In this document: piece after piece, positions 1 through 7,652 of the stretch | How the letters are laid out: each line of letters opens with the position of its first letter | Numbering within the stretch: the first letter of the stretch is position 1 | From: Bacteroidetes bacterium UBA1947 | Lineage (GTDB): Bacteria; Bacteroidota; Bacteroidia; Chitinophagales; Chitinophagaceae | Direction of reading: 5' to 3' | Assembly (NCBI GenBank): GCA_002336915.1 | Contig: DDET01000047.1 | Coordinates: 86,162-150,161 of the forward strand | DNA length: 64,000 nucleotides | Notes under the pieces: model-generated | What the model was told of the DNA's origin: nothing | Databases searched by the model: none | Seen by the model: the letters and a program-made list of their open reading frames with translations, nothing else | Made by a program: the position numbers and the translations under genes

Positions 1-196
1 TCACCACATGTAGAAAGGTATTGTAGCTGAGCTTTGTGATGTCTAGCCTGCCCTCTTCGGCCCAGCGGTTCAGTGTCTCCACATCCTCCAGCACATACTC
101 AAATTCAATGCCCTTGGTATCTATCTTACCATTCACCATAGCATCGAAAATAAAGGTATCGTTCGGGCAGGGACTAAAACCAAGCGTCAGTTTCAT
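1..196 (-). CDS. mqnD: 1,4-dihydroxy-6-naphthoate synthase MqnD (N-terminal part)
   Basis: Only the first 65 codons are in the window; the gene runs off the left edge. The translation opens with MKLTLGFSPCPNDTFIFDAM, the signature start of MqnD, the periplasmic-binding-protein-fold enzyme that converts cyclic dehypoxanthinylfutalosine to 1,4-dihydroxy-6-naphthoate in the futalosine route to menaquinone. It lies 27 bases downstream of mqnB on the same strand, so the two are probably cotranscribed and act in successive parts of the same cytoplasmic pathway. The identification is firm although the gene is incomplete. Confidence 0.88.
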   Translation of the reverse strand, partial: MKLTLGFSPCPNDTFIFDAMVNGKIDTKGIEFEYVLEDVETLNRWAEEGRLDITKLSYNTFLHVV

Positions 197-223
197 GAAG
201 GCAAAATTAGCAGTATTGGAACA

Positions 224-898
224 CTATAGATCGTCTATAAAATCTATCAGCACTTTGTTTAAGTTGATAATGGCCTCTTTCATTTGCCATTTGCTCTTAT
301 CCCTCGGCTCTACGTAGTTCGATATCGCGCGCAACTGTGCAAAGGGTATATGCTCCTGCAGGCACACATAGTGGAAAGCAGCGCCTTCCATGTTCTCCAC
401 CTGGCAATTGAATCTTTCCCTGCGTGCCTTTACGGTAAAGTCCGTACCGCTCACGGTGTTCACAGTCAGTGCGGTAGCATGTGGCAGTTTCAGCTTATCA
501 TGCAGGGCATGAGCCAGACTTGGCAGTTTACCATCTGTAAATGGCGCCTCATCTTTGCCTAGCAGGCCCAGCTCAAAAATGTCGAGGTAGTTGTAATGGT
601 CCTGTGCACCAAGGTCGCCATACTGGTCGCTGGCTACGAAGAGCACCTCGCCAAGGGCTATATCGGTATCAAAGCTGCCCCCTACCCCTGCCTGTAAGGC
701 GAAGTCATAAGTGTTTATCTTTAATGTTTTCATTAAAGCATAGCTGGTGGCAAGCATGCCCACCCCGGCTACGCATATCTGCAGTTCATTGGTGCCCTTG
801 CTGAAATGTAAGGGTCCTATAGGCGCCCAGTCCTGCCTCAAATGGGCTAAAACAGGCCCTAATTCCGCCTCTGTGGCTGCTGTAAGCAATAGCTTCAT
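224..898 (-). CDS. mqnB: Futalosine hydrolase MqnB
   Basis: A 224-residue protein of the nucleoside phosphorylase/hydrolase fold. MqnB removes hypoxanthine (or adenine from the 6-amino form) in the futalosine menaquinone pathway. Visible features are the N-terminal LLLTAATEAEL strand, the glycine-rich AGVGG segment near residue 70, and the VENMEGAAF motif that carries the substrate-contacting Glu. I start at the ATG at 898 (MKLLLTAA); an in-frame codon 15 bases further upstream would only add residues before the first strand. The next gene on this strand is mqnD, which supports the pathway assignment. Confidence 0.85.
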   Translation of the reverse strand: MKLLLTAATEAELGPVLAHLRQDWAPIGPLHFSKGTNELQICVAGVGMLATSYALMKTLKINTYDFALQAGVGGSFDTDIALGEVLFVASDQYGDLGAQDHYNYLDIFELGLLGKDEAPFTDGKLPSLAHALHDKLKLPHATALTVNTVSGTDFTVKARRERFNCQVENMEGAAFHYVCLQEHIPFAQLRAISNYVEPRDKSKWQMKEAIINLNKVLIDFIDDL

Positions 899-916
899 AC
901 TGCAATTAAACACATT

Positions 917-948
917 TTTGCCAAACCGTATTCTAAGCCGTAATTTTG
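917..948 (+). promoter_or_regulatory. Bacteroidetes-type promoter for the pterin genes
   Basis: TTTG at 917-920 and TAATTTTG at 941-948 fit the Bacteroidetes -33/-7 pattern with 20 bases between them. The -7 element ends 17 bases before the ATG of the pterin synthase gene at 966. Seen by pattern only. Confidence 0.5.
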
Positions 949-965
949 CAGCATAAATTAGAAAA

Positions 966-1376
966 ATGGTTTACCTGACGCGCGTGGAGCATTTTAATGC
1001 GGCACACAAATTATCGAACGACAACTGGACGGATGAACACAATAAAGAGGTGTTTGGCAAGTGCGCTAATGCCAACTGGCACGGGCATAATTACGAACTA
1101 TTCGTCACCATTAAGGGCGAGCCCAATCCCGATACCGGCTTCATCTACAATGCCAAAACACTGGGCCAGCTGATACAGGATGTGATAGTGGAGAAAGTGG
1201 ACCACCGCAACCTCAACCTGGACGTGGACTTCATGAAGGGCAAATTCACCAGTGCCGAGAACTTTGCCATGGCCATCTGGAACGAGCTGAGGCCGCATAT
1301 CGAGAAGAACGGCGTGCACTTGCATTGCATAAAGCTGCAGGAAACACCCCGCATCTACGTAGAGTATTTCGGTTAA
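966..1376 (+). CDS. 6-pyruvoyl/6-carboxytetrahydropterin synthase family protein
   Basis: A 136-residue T-fold enzyme. Zinc-ligand histidines are visible in EHFNAAHKL near residue 10 and in WHGHNYEL near residue 40; the catalytic Cys is in FGKCANANWHGH, and a C-terminal LQETPR segment supplies the pterin-anchoring Glu. The family acts on dihydroneopterin triphosphate, made by FolE, which is encoded 50 bases downstream. The CANANWHGHNYEL form resembles 6-pyruvoyltetrahydropterin synthases as much as QueD, so the product could feed biopterin-type pterins or queuosine; sequence alone does not decide. It is the first gene of a likely queD/ptpS-folE operon. Confidence 0.82.
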   Translation: MVYLTRVEHFNAAHKLSNDNWTDEHNKEVFGKCANANWHGHNYELFVTIKGEPNPDTGFIYNAKTLGQLIQDVIVEKVDHRNLNLDVDFMKGKFTSAENFAMAIWNELRPHIEKNGVHLHCIKLQETPRIYVEYFG

Positions 1377-1426
1377 GGCCAAACAATTTTGGGCCGTACT
1401 TGTTTATCTTCAACAAAACATAATCT

Positions 1427-2023
1427 GTGGCATATACCAGGAAAGACTCGTACGACGAGGATGTAACCGCCAAATTGATGGAGCATTACCGCTCATCTAT
1501 CCAGCTGCTGGGCGAAGACACCAACAGGGAAGGCCTCCAAAAGACGCCCGAACGCATTGCCAAGGCCATGCAGTATATAACGCAGGGCTATAATATGGAT
1601 GCCAAAGCCATACTCAACTCAGCCAAGTTCCACGAGTCGTACAGCGAAATGGTGATCGTGAAAGATATAGAGCTCTACTCCGTTTGCGAGCACCATATGT
1701 TGCCCTTCTTCGGCAAGGCGCATATAGCCTACATACCCAATGGCTGGATAACAGGCCTTAGCAAGATAGCCCGTGTAGTGGACTGCTTTGCCCGCCGCCT
1801 GCAGGTACAGGAGCGTATGACCCACCAGATACTGGATGCCATACAGGAAACCCTGAACCCGCAAGGTGTGGCAGTGGTAATAGAGGCCAAGCACCTGTGT
1901 ATGATGATGCGTGGGGTATCAAAGCAAAACAGCGTTACTACCACATCAGCATTCAGCGGCCAGTTCGAGGCCAATGAGACCCGGTCGGAGTTTTTGAAGC
2001 TCATTACTGCCGACTTATATTAA
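1427..2023 (+). CDS. folE: GTP cyclohydrolase I
   Basis: A 198-residue cytoplasmic enzyme that converts GTP to 7,8-dihydroneopterin triphosphate, first step of folate and pterin synthesis. The zinc and active-site motifs are plain: YSVCEHHMLPFFGKAH (Cys and His ligands) and IEAKHLCMMMRGV (second Cys). Length is normal for the family. The best start is GTG at 1427 (MAYTRKDSY), since no ATG precedes the conserved helix LMEHYRSSIQLLGED. It follows the pterin synthase gene by 50 bases, so GTP-to-pterin chemistry is encoded in one unit. Confidence 0.93.
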   Translation: MAYTRKDSYDEDVTAKLMEHYRSSIQLLGEDTNREGLQKTPERIAKAMQYITQGYNMDAKAILNSAKFHESYSEMVIVKDIELYSVCEHHMLPFFGKAHIAYIPNGWITGLSKIARVVDCFARRLQVQERMTHQILDAIQETLNPQGVAVVIEAKHLCMMMRGVSKQNSVTTTSAFSGQFEANETRSEFLKLITADLY

Positions 2024-2035
2024 GAACATTCAGAA

Positions 2036-2065
2036 TTGTTGCAAAGGAATTAAGTTTTATCTTTG
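2036..2065 (+). promoter_or_regulatory. Promoter of tRNA-Pro
   Basis: TTG at 2036-2038, exactly 19 bases, then TATCTTTG at 2058-2065: a full match to the Bacteroidetes TTG-N19-TAnnTTTG promoter. It lies 17 bases before the mature tRNA 5' end, so the primary transcript would begin a few bases upstream of the tRNA. Confidence 0.65.
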
Positions 2066-2082
2066 CAGTCCCGAAAATAGTT

Positions 2083-2156
2083 CGGGAAGTAGCGCAGCCC
2101 GGTAGCGCACATGGCTGGGGGTCATGTGGTCGCAGGTTCGAATCCTGTCTTCCCGA
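2083..2156 (+). tRNA. tRNA-Pro (anticodon GGG)
   Basis: A complete cloverleaf of 74 bases. The acceptor stem CGGGAAG pairs with CTTCCCG; the D stem is GCGC/GCGC; the anticodon stem CATGG/TCATG holds loop CTGGGGG with anticodon GGG; the T stem GCAGG/CCTGT (one G-U) holds TTCGAAT. The discriminator is A and no CCA is encoded. The gene is the integration target of the island to its right: its last 63 bases and 4 more are repeated at 25214-25280. The left copy is intact from promoter to discriminator, so the tRNA should still be functional. Confidence 0.93.
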
Positions 2157-2160
2157 CTGA
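2094..2160. repeat. Left attachment repeat (attL), 67 bp
   Basis: This 67-base stretch, from inside the tRNA-Pro D arm to four bases past its 3' end, is repeated without mismatch at 25214-25280. Sequence diverges immediately outside the copies (AGC versus TGA before; TAGG versus AAAG after). Such a tRNA 3'-end duplication is the usual footprint of tyrosine-recombinase integration. Confidence 0.92.
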
Positions 2161-2162
2161 TA

Positions 2163-2196
2163 GGTCTCTGAGAGTAATATCTCGGAGGCCTTTTTT
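2163..2196 (+). terminator. Rho-independent terminator after tRNA-Pro, supplied by the island
   Basis: GGTCTCTGAGA pairs with TCTCGGAGGCC (11 pairs, two G-U) around the loop GTAATA, followed by six T. It lies on the island side of the repeat boundary, so it replaces the native terminator that the insertion pushed to 25284-25316. Confidence 0.8.
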
Positions 2197-2297
2197 CATG
2201 CCCAAAATCCGCTCTGGCATTGAATTTCATGCAGTTTCGTTAACCTCTCTTTCTACCTCAGGGCTTTGGGCTTCTAATACATTCCGCCTCTTTTACT

Positions 2298-2315
2298 TAG
2301 TCCACTACGTAGACC
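2298..2315 (+). repeat. Candidate integrase arm-type site, left end
   Basis: TAGTCCACTACGTAGACC here recurs with one mismatch (CACC for CACT) in the same orientation at 25118-25135, near the right end. A shortened copy, TAGTCCATAC, lies at 2331-2340. Position between the attachment repeat and the recombinase start, with a partner at the other end, suggests recombinase or directionality-factor binding. Function is inferred. Confidence 0.5.
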
Positions 2316-2398
2316 AACGATCTGGGAAAGTAGTCCATACTTTTTTTGTAATACGAAATACTCCAGACCACCCCATTTTTCACCTCAATTACGCATCC

Positions 2399-3610
2399 AT
2401 GCTTGATTATAAAATTAGTTTCTATATCCGCACCAATAGGAAGGGTACAGATGGAACAGTACCTATTTATTACCGGCTGTGGGTACTGAAAGAAAAGCTT
2501 GAGAACTCTACCGGCCAACATGTAGCATCAAAGAACTGGGACAGCAAACATCAGAAGGCTTTGAAATGCCCGGAGGCCAAACTTATCAATGAAGTACTAC
2601 ATACTATTAAAACTGACCTGGTAAAAGCGATTACAACCATCCACTTAAGCGGGACAGAAGTATCTGTGGAAAACATAAAGAAGGTGCTGAAAGGTGAGGC
2701 TGTACAAGAGGCCTATTACCTCATAAAGGTCACCACTGAACATAACATGATGTTCGAAAAACAAGTGGGTATAAAGTACAGCCAAGGCAGTTACAAGAAT
2801 TATAAGACTACCCTGGCATTCCTAAAAGAGTTTGTGCAGCACCAGTATCGTAGGCAGGATATCCCTTTGAAGGACGTCACCCAGAAGTTATGTGAACAGT
2901 ATTTTATATGGCTAACCACTGAAAAAACCAGCAAGCAAAACGGGGCAGCCAAACATTTACAGCGTCTGAAGAAGATCATTAACTATGCCGTCAGGATGGG
3001 GTACATTACCACTAATCCTATACAGTCATATTCTATCGTCATGAAATCAGTACCGAGGGTGGCATTGACATGGGAGGAGATAATAAAGATTCAGGAACTG
3101 CAGCTACAGACGGATGTACTGAAGAAAATCAGAGACATATTTATTTTCCAAGTGTTTACAGGCCTTCCGTATGCTGATATTAAAGTCTTCAGCCAACAGC
3201 ACCTTATGAAAGGTATAGATGGCAAGTTCTGGATTAGAATGGAAAGAACAAAAACACACAATACTTTCACTGTCCCGCTGCTGCCGGTGGCCCTGCACAT
3301 CCTAAAACAGTATATGACCTTTCCGAGGGCAGTTGACACTCCGATCTTCCCGGTATTATCTAATCAAAAGATGAACCAAAACCTTAAGGTGATACAGGAA
3401 ATTGCCGGCATTAGCAAGAGTCTTCATACCCACCTCCCCAGGCATACTTTTGCAAGTACGGTCACCCTCCTTAATGGTGTACCAATAGAGACAGTGTCCA
3501 AAATGTTAGGCCATTCCAAGCTGACAATGACCCAAACTTATGCCAAGGTTGGTGAGCTGAAAATTGCAGGAGACATGTCCTTTTTGGAGAAGAAGCTTAG
3601 CAAAAAATAG
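2399..3610 (+). CDS. Tyrosine recombinase / integrase of the island
   Basis: A 403-residue site-specific recombinase of the Bacteroidetes phage-integrase type: an N-terminal arm-binding domain (MLDYKISFYIRTNRKG onward), a SAM-like core-binding domain around residues 110-200, and a C-terminal catalytic domain. Catalytic residues visible are the Lys of ERTKTHN, His345-x-x-Arg348 in HLPRHTF, the His of MLGHSK and Tyr381 in TQTYAKV. The first catalytic Arg position (TGLRxxD in most members) reads TGLPYAD with Pro257; loss of this Arg is known in IntDOT-type Bacteroides enzymes. I start at ATG 2399, because the open frame extends upstream into the tRNA, which cannot be coding. It most likely catalyses integration at tRNA-Pro. 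Confidence 0.9.
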   Translation: MLDYKISFYIRTNRKGTDGTVPIYYRLWVLKEKLENSTGQHVASKNWDSKHQKALKCPEAKLINEVLHTIKTDLVKAITTIHLSGTEVSVENIKKVLKGEAVQEAYYLIKVTTEHNMMFEKQVGIKYSQGSYKNYKTTLAFLKEFVQHQYRRQDIPLKDVTQKLCEQYFIWLTTEKTSKQNGAAKHLQRLKKIINYAVRMGYITTNPIQSYSIVMKSVPRVALTWEEIIKIQELQLQTDVLKKIRDIFIFQVFTGLPYADIKVFSQQHLMKGIDGKFWIRMERTKTHNTFTVPLLPVALHILKQYMTFPRAVDTPIFPVLSNQKMNQNLKVIQEIAGISKSLHTHLPRHTFASTVTLLNGVPIETVSKMLGHSKLTMTQTYAKVGELKIAGDMSFLEKKLSKK

Positions 3611-3749
3611 GCCTTTGAAATTATCCCGTCAAGGCCTAACTTCATATTTCATAGTGATAGGGTTTATAGGGGCTGGTCTGTTCTCAGACTGGCTTTTTTA
3701 TTTTCATGAAAAATGTACTTTCATTCCCAATACTAAAACCGCTCACTGT

Positions 3750-5078
3750 ATGGCAGATAAGATAATTATGAAGGGAGAATTCTTTATCCCAGAAAAACCT
3801 GATAACTTATTGTTTGGTCGCCTTATGATCTATGACACGGGTAGAATGGCTGTTGTTTTGGACAAGGTTCTGCATAATGATTATGACATAAGAGGAATCG
3901 ATATTATTAACGGTCAATCCCATGTAGACGGTGAGCTCTTCAGTTTGGTAAACTGTTTTTACTCACATTCGAGCAATAATGAGTATTACTATATCGTAAA
4001 CGAATTATATAAGGGCAGTTGGATAGACACAGCTTTCAGCTCTGAATATACCAAGGTAACTGCAAGTATCACTGGCTTATCACTATGGCTTGATGAAAGA
4101 TCGCATGACACAGAATATAAAGATGGCCACAGTATCATAACAGTATATCCACCTAAGGATTTCACGTTTAGTATAGATGAGAGCACTGACCTAATTCTAT
4201 ATTTTGAATCATTGAGTCACTGGACAAGGGAAGAACTAAAGATAGTTTCGGAAACTTACTTTGCCATCCAATCTAAAGGTCTGTTGTCCAGAAAAGTTCT
4301 GTTTCAGCATATGGTTACTTTCCGGAATTTTCTAAGCTTATTTTTACGTGAGGTACCTAACATAAAGACCATTACCTTCAGAAAAACAGTATCAGAAAAG
4401 CATGAATATATCGAACTTCATTTGAGGGTTGGCAAACCGCAGGAGATCATAAACCCAACTGACCGTTTAATACGGATTGGGGAAATGAGTGCATCCCTAA
4501 GAGACATGCTACCTGAATGGTATAGCCAGGCATCTTATTTTGATGAAATCGTTGCATTACTTATAGCAAGTAGGGAGACCGAATTGGCCGAAGCCTCATT
4601 TTTAGAAGCAGCCAAAGCTCTGGAACTTATTCACAAGTACTTCCTACTAAAGGATGATGTTTCTCTCCGCGCCCAAATCCAAAAAATCATGTCTGATAAT
4701 GGTATTGGACAAACTGGCACCGGCAAGAAATGGACGCAACGTATGGTATATACCCATCTTTGGGAAAAGGTGAAGAATATTCCATATTTCTCCAAGAACT
4801 TTACTAACCCATACTCGTTTGTAGAGGCCTTAAATGAAACAAGAAACTATTATACACACTATGGCAAGAAAAGCTCGAATGTCTGGACACCGAACAAACT
4901 TGCGTACAAAACAATGGCCATTCGTTTAATGGCTAAAGCCTTAATTCTTGTTTGCCTTAAGTGTCCACCTCAAATAATTGATAAGATCATCAATGCAGCT
5001 GGAGCAATGTTGTATTTACAACTGGACTATGAATCCAATCCATATTCCATATATAGTATAGTTGGCAGCGATAGCTAA
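3750..5078 (+). CDS. ApeA-like HEPN protein, copy 1
   Basis: A 442-residue protein with an N-terminal beta-rich domain of the ApeA type (GEFFIPEKPDNLLFGRL, later GELFSLVNC and GLSLWLDE) and a C-terminal Apea-like HEPN domain. The HEPN ribonuclease motif R-N-x3-H is present as RNYYTH (Arg365, His370), in ALNETRNYYTHYG. ApeA proteins are anti-phage HEPN proteins presumed to cleave RNA after infection. ATG 3750 is preferred: it starts just before the conserved domain, and upstream codons overlap the integrase gene. The 444-residue protein at 7645-8979 is a clear paralogue, sharing WTQRM-YTHLW, NE-RNYYTHY and DYE-NPYSI blocks. Its 3' end overlaps the convergent gene at 5075 by 4 bases. Confidence 0.75.
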   Translation: MADKIIMKGEFFIPEKPDNLLFGRLMIYDTGRMAVVLDKVLHNDYDIRGIDIINGQSHVDGELFSLVNCFYSHSSNNEYYYIVNELYKGSWIDTAFSSEYTKVTASITGLSLWLDERSHDTEYKDGHSIITVYPPKDFTFSIDESTDLILYFESLSHWTREELKIVSETYFAIQSKGLLSRKVLFQHMVTFRNFLSLFLREVPNIKTITFRKTVSEKHEYIELHLRVGKPQEIINPTDRLIRIGEMSASLRDMLPEWYSQASYFDEIVALLIASRETELAEASFLEAAKALELIHKYFLLKDDVSLRAQIQKIMSDNGIGQTGTGKKWTQRMVYTHLWEKVKNIPYFSKNFTNPYSFVEALNETRNYYTHYGKKSSNVWTPNKLAYKTMAIRLMAKALILVCLKCPPQIIDKIINAAGAMLYLQLDYESNPYSIYSIVGSDS

Positions 5079-5443
5079 CTATTTTTGAGACATTGAATGA
5101 GCTTCTTGGATTCATTAATCTGGTTGGCATACCCTAATCCTGTACGTGTCTTGATGAAGGCCATAATTATTATTTCGAGTATGAAAAGTTGAGAGAAGTA
5201 TGTCAGTTCCCCAGGCTTGCTTGTTTTGGAAATACAGGACTGAGCCTTTACACAAAAGCCTTCTATCGTATCCATATTGTAGTCCTTGTACTCAATATAC
5301 TTGCTTAGATGTTCTACAAGTTCTCTACCAAACTTTTCGAAATACTGTGGTTCAGTTGGCCTATAATCACGAAAATAACTACCAACCAATGCATGCAGGT
5401 TTTTACCCGTAATGGGGGCTTTCTCATAATGTGGAAGGTTCAT
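5075..5443 (-). CDS. Hypothetical protein, 122 aa, coupled to nuclease-like gene
   Basis: I do not recognise this 122-residue protein. It has no signal peptide; the C-terminal half is helical with a hydrophobic stretch (YFSQLFILEIIIMAFIK) that reads more like a buried helix than a membrane anchor. Its ATG at 5443 overlaps the stop of the upstream nuclease-like gene (5440-6087) by 4 bases (ATGA), so the two are almost certainly co-translated. It may be a partner or immunity-type subunit of that protein; this is inference from the coupling only. It ends convergently on ApeA-like copy 1. Confidence 0.6.
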   Translation of the reverse strand: MNLPHYEKAPITGKNLHALVGSYFRDYRPTEPQYFEKFGRELVEHLSKYIEYKDYNMDTIEGFCVKAQSCISKTSKPGELTYFSQLFILEIIIMAFIKTRTGLGYANQINESKKLIQCLKNS

Positions 5444-6087
5444 ATCTCTTCTTGATTTAAGGGTGACAATTTACTATGACTCAGCACTGTCTGGTTGAGG
5501 GAGTTTTTAGCTTTAATTTCCTGACACAGACTTTCATAGGACACTGCCTCAGTAAGTTTCTTTAATGACTTAAGGGTAATTGAATGCTGGCTCCTTTCAT
5601 AATTGTTGAGTCCAGAGGTGGGGACTACGTAAAACTCCCATTGATCAAGGTTCATTGGATCAACAGTTTGCTTGTCCTCATGGTGCAGCAGACAGAAAAC
5701 ATACACATCGGCGTGTCTTTTAGCCACTTTTTCTTGTCTGTTACTGGTACTGTCCCAATATAGGAATGGCTTTATGCTAAACGATATCTTGGAAAGGGCC
5801 TGCTGGTTCCAGGACTGAAGATAAGCAGCCGATTTAATTTCCAGCTTAATACCGTCCGGGGTAGTTAGGTCAAAAGCACTCCATTCCTCTCTGGGTTTCG
5901 TTACATCAATTCTTGTGGCGCTGGCTACAATGAACTCAGCAAAAACACCCCTGGTAGCGTTACTTAGAAGGTCAGAGCTACACCATCTCCAAAATTGGAT
6001 TAATGAAGTTCCCATCCCTTTATTAGCTAAGGTTAGCTCTTCCTCACCTGACTTTGTTAACACCTTTATTCTTCCTAAGTTGCTCAT
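5440..6087 (-). CDS. PD-(D/E)XK-type nuclease candidate
   Basis: A 215-residue protein. The central part reads RGVFAEFIVASATRI, then WSAFDLTTPDGIKLEIKSAAY about residues 60-90, which fits a PD-(D/E)XK fold: Asp in FDL, then E-x-K in LEIKSAAYLQSW. Related unannotated proteins are common in defence islands as putative restriction-type nucleases. I choose ATG 6087 (MSNLGRIKV), 8 codons inside the longest frame, because a TATATTTG -7-like box lies directly upstream of it on this strand, which would put the outer start in the promoter. First gene of a two-gene minus-strand unit with the 122-residue protein. DNA target and partner are unknown. Confidence 0.6.
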   Translation of the reverse strand: MSNLGRIKVLTKSGEEELTLANKGMGTSLIQFWRWCSSDLLSNATRGVFAEFIVASATRIDVTKPREEWSAFDLTTPDGIKLEIKSAAYLQSWNQQALSKISFSIKPFLYWDSTSNRQEKVAKRHADVYVFCLLHHEDKQTVDPMNLDQWEFYVVPTSGLNNYERSQHSITLKSLKKLTEAVSYESLCQEIKAKNSLNQTVLSHSKLSPLNQEEI

Positions 6088-6112
6088 GTAAACAAATATA
6101 TTAATAAACATC

Positions 6113-6120
6113 TATTTTTG
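6113..6120 (+). promoter_or_regulatory. -7 element for the rightward nuclease/HEPN operon
   Basis: TATTTTTG matches TAnnTTTG and lies 20 bases before the ATG at 6141. On the other strand TATATTTG lies just before the ATG at 6087, so the 53-base gap between the divergent units probably holds back-to-back promoters. No clear -33 box. Confidence 0.4.
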
Positions 6121-6140
6121 CCATCGAGAACCTGAAATGC

Positions 6141-7034
6141 ATGAAGAAGCCTATACCGTATATCAATGATAATAGAGCCGATCCTACGGGCTTTAAAGCA
6201 AGAGCAAGGGCACACCAATCTACGTTCAGAGAAAATTGTATGTCGGTTGACTTCGTCGACCTTTATGGGACCAAGATATCAATTGAGGATGGGCACGTAG
6301 GGATGAAAAATTTCCACCCTTGTGTTCATGACCTTGTTAAGACAAGATATCCAAGAAAGAGGACGACTCTTTACTGTGACATTTTACGAAGCGAGCATAT
6401 TCCATTTAATCTTTTTGGCCCTCTGATCTACCATAAGGAAGTATTGGTTAAGGTCTTGAACTGTTATATGAATAATACGGTGTGCTCGATTGTCAAGCTG
6501 GAAATTGAGTTCGCGCCCAAACCTAAAATAAGCCACCTAAATGATGCTACCTCATTTGATACATACATAGAGTATAATCACAAAGATGGTAACCTGGGTG
6601 CAATTGGAGTTGAGGTTAAGTACACAGAAGGGGATTACAAAATAGGGGTTAAGGAAGCAATTGAAGTTGCAGACACTGGGAGCCTATACTGGTCGGTAAC
6701 TAAGGAAAGCGGGCTGTATCAGCCTGTTAGTTATTCGGTATTAGTAACTGACAGATTTAGGCAGATATGGAGAAACCATATGCTGGGGGAAAGCATGAAA
6801 CAAATCCCTAAGGCCAGAATCAAACATTTTACCCTGCTAATGGTCTACCCGGAGGGGAACAGCCATATGGGAACGGCAGCGCTTGAATACCGGCGGTTAC
6901 TGAAAGAGAACATGGATCTGAAATTCCAACCTGTTACATTCCAGTCCTTTTTGCAGACCTGCGAAAAGTATAGCACAAAGCCGGAACTTGAGGAATGGCT
7001 GGCATGGTGCAAGTTGCGCTACCTTCATGACTAA
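6141..7034 (+). CDS. PGN_0703-type putative restriction endonuclease
   Basis: A 297-residue protein that matches my recollection of the PGN_0703 family of PD-(D/E)XK putative restriction endonucleases: an N-terminal RxHQSTFRE segment, IPFNLFGPLIYH near residue 95, and the active-site block SFDTYIEY followed by IGVEVKYTEG around residues 140-170, giving Asp and E-x-K. No methyltransferase is adjacent, so if it cuts DNA its self-protection is not obvious. It opens a three-gene unit: 15 bases to the 200-residue protein, which overlaps ApeA-like copy 2. That layout suggests nuclease and HEPN proteins work together. Confidence 0.65.
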   Translation: MKKPIPYINDNRADPTGFKARARAHQSTFRENCMSVDFVDLYGTKISIEDGHVGMKNFHPCVHDLVKTRYPRKRTTLYCDILRSEHIPFNLFGPLIYHKEVLVKVLNCYMNNTVCSIVKLEIEFAPKPKISHLNDATSFDTYIEYNHKDGNLGAIGVEVKYTEGDYKIGVKEAIEVADTGSLYWSVTKESGLYQPVSYSVLVTDRFRQIWRNHMLGESMKQIPKARIKHFTLLMVYPEGNSHMGTAALEYRRLLKENMDLKFQPVTFQSFLQTCEKYSTKPELEEWLAWCKLRYLHD

Positions 7035-7049
7035 TCCGTATATTCAGAT

Positions 7050-7652
7050 ATGGTTGCCAATCAATTACTAATTACTATCGACAAAGTTGAGGAGACTGAT
7101 CCTGAAGCCTTTATAAGATATTGGAAGAACTTGTACGACTATAAGAATGGCCAACTTTATGATGACCATATTTCAGTCAAAGAATTTGATAGCTCGAGTA
7201 TAAGAAAGCTGTACAAGTGGAAAAATGGAATGAACCTTAGTATTAAAAAGCAGACCAGTATTGAAGAGAAACTGATTGGCAGGCTGGAAACAATTAACAA
7301 GTTGAGGTTCCATTTTGATGAAGACCTCTTCCGAAGTACATTCACAGATGTCTCACCTATCTGGAGGATATTTTTACGGCATATCATAAGTCCAGGCATG
7401 TTTCCGATCTTTGACCAGCACGTCTATAGGGCTTATAAATTTATCATAGGTGGCGGAATTATTGAAATACCTAATAACAGAGCTAAGGAATTAGCCTATA
7501 CGAAAGAGTATCTTCCTTTTTATAAGAGATTGAGAGGGTCTGCAGCTTCTTGCACGGATAAAGAAACAGACGAGGCGTTATGGGCATTCGGTAAATTCCT
7601 TAGTCGCTATTCAAACATCTTTCTAAGCCCCAGTAATAGAAATCATGGCTGA
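7050..7652 (+). CDS. Uncharacterised protein with HhH-like FDQHVYRAY segment
   Basis: A 200-residue, soluble, mostly helical protein that I cannot place in a named family. The segment MFPIFDQHVYRAYKFI (around residues 112-127) recalls the helix after the hairpin in HhH-GPD DNA glycosylases (VDTHVxRV), and the surrounding helix pattern is compatible, but no catalytic Lys/Asp pair is certain. It sits 15 bases after the PGN_0703-type gene and overlaps the start of ApeA-like copy 2 by 8 bases, so it is translated with both. A DNA-binding or recognition role is inference. Confidence 0.55.
   Translation: MVANQLLITIDKVEETDPEAFIRYWKNLYDYKNGQLYDDHISVKEFDSSSIRKLYKWKNGMNLSIKKQTSIEEKLIGRLETINKLRFHFDEDLFRSTFTDVSPIWRIFLRHIISPGMFPIFDQHVYRAYKFIIGGGIIEIPNNRAKELAYTKEYLPFYKRLRGSAASCTDKETDEALWAFGKFLSRYSNIFLSPSNRNHG

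Noticed and set aside
2111..2398. Upstream part of the integrase frame, beginning inside tRNA-Pro
   Set aside because: It crosses the tRNA, its terminator and the arm-type sites; the conserved recombinase domain begins at ATG 2399.
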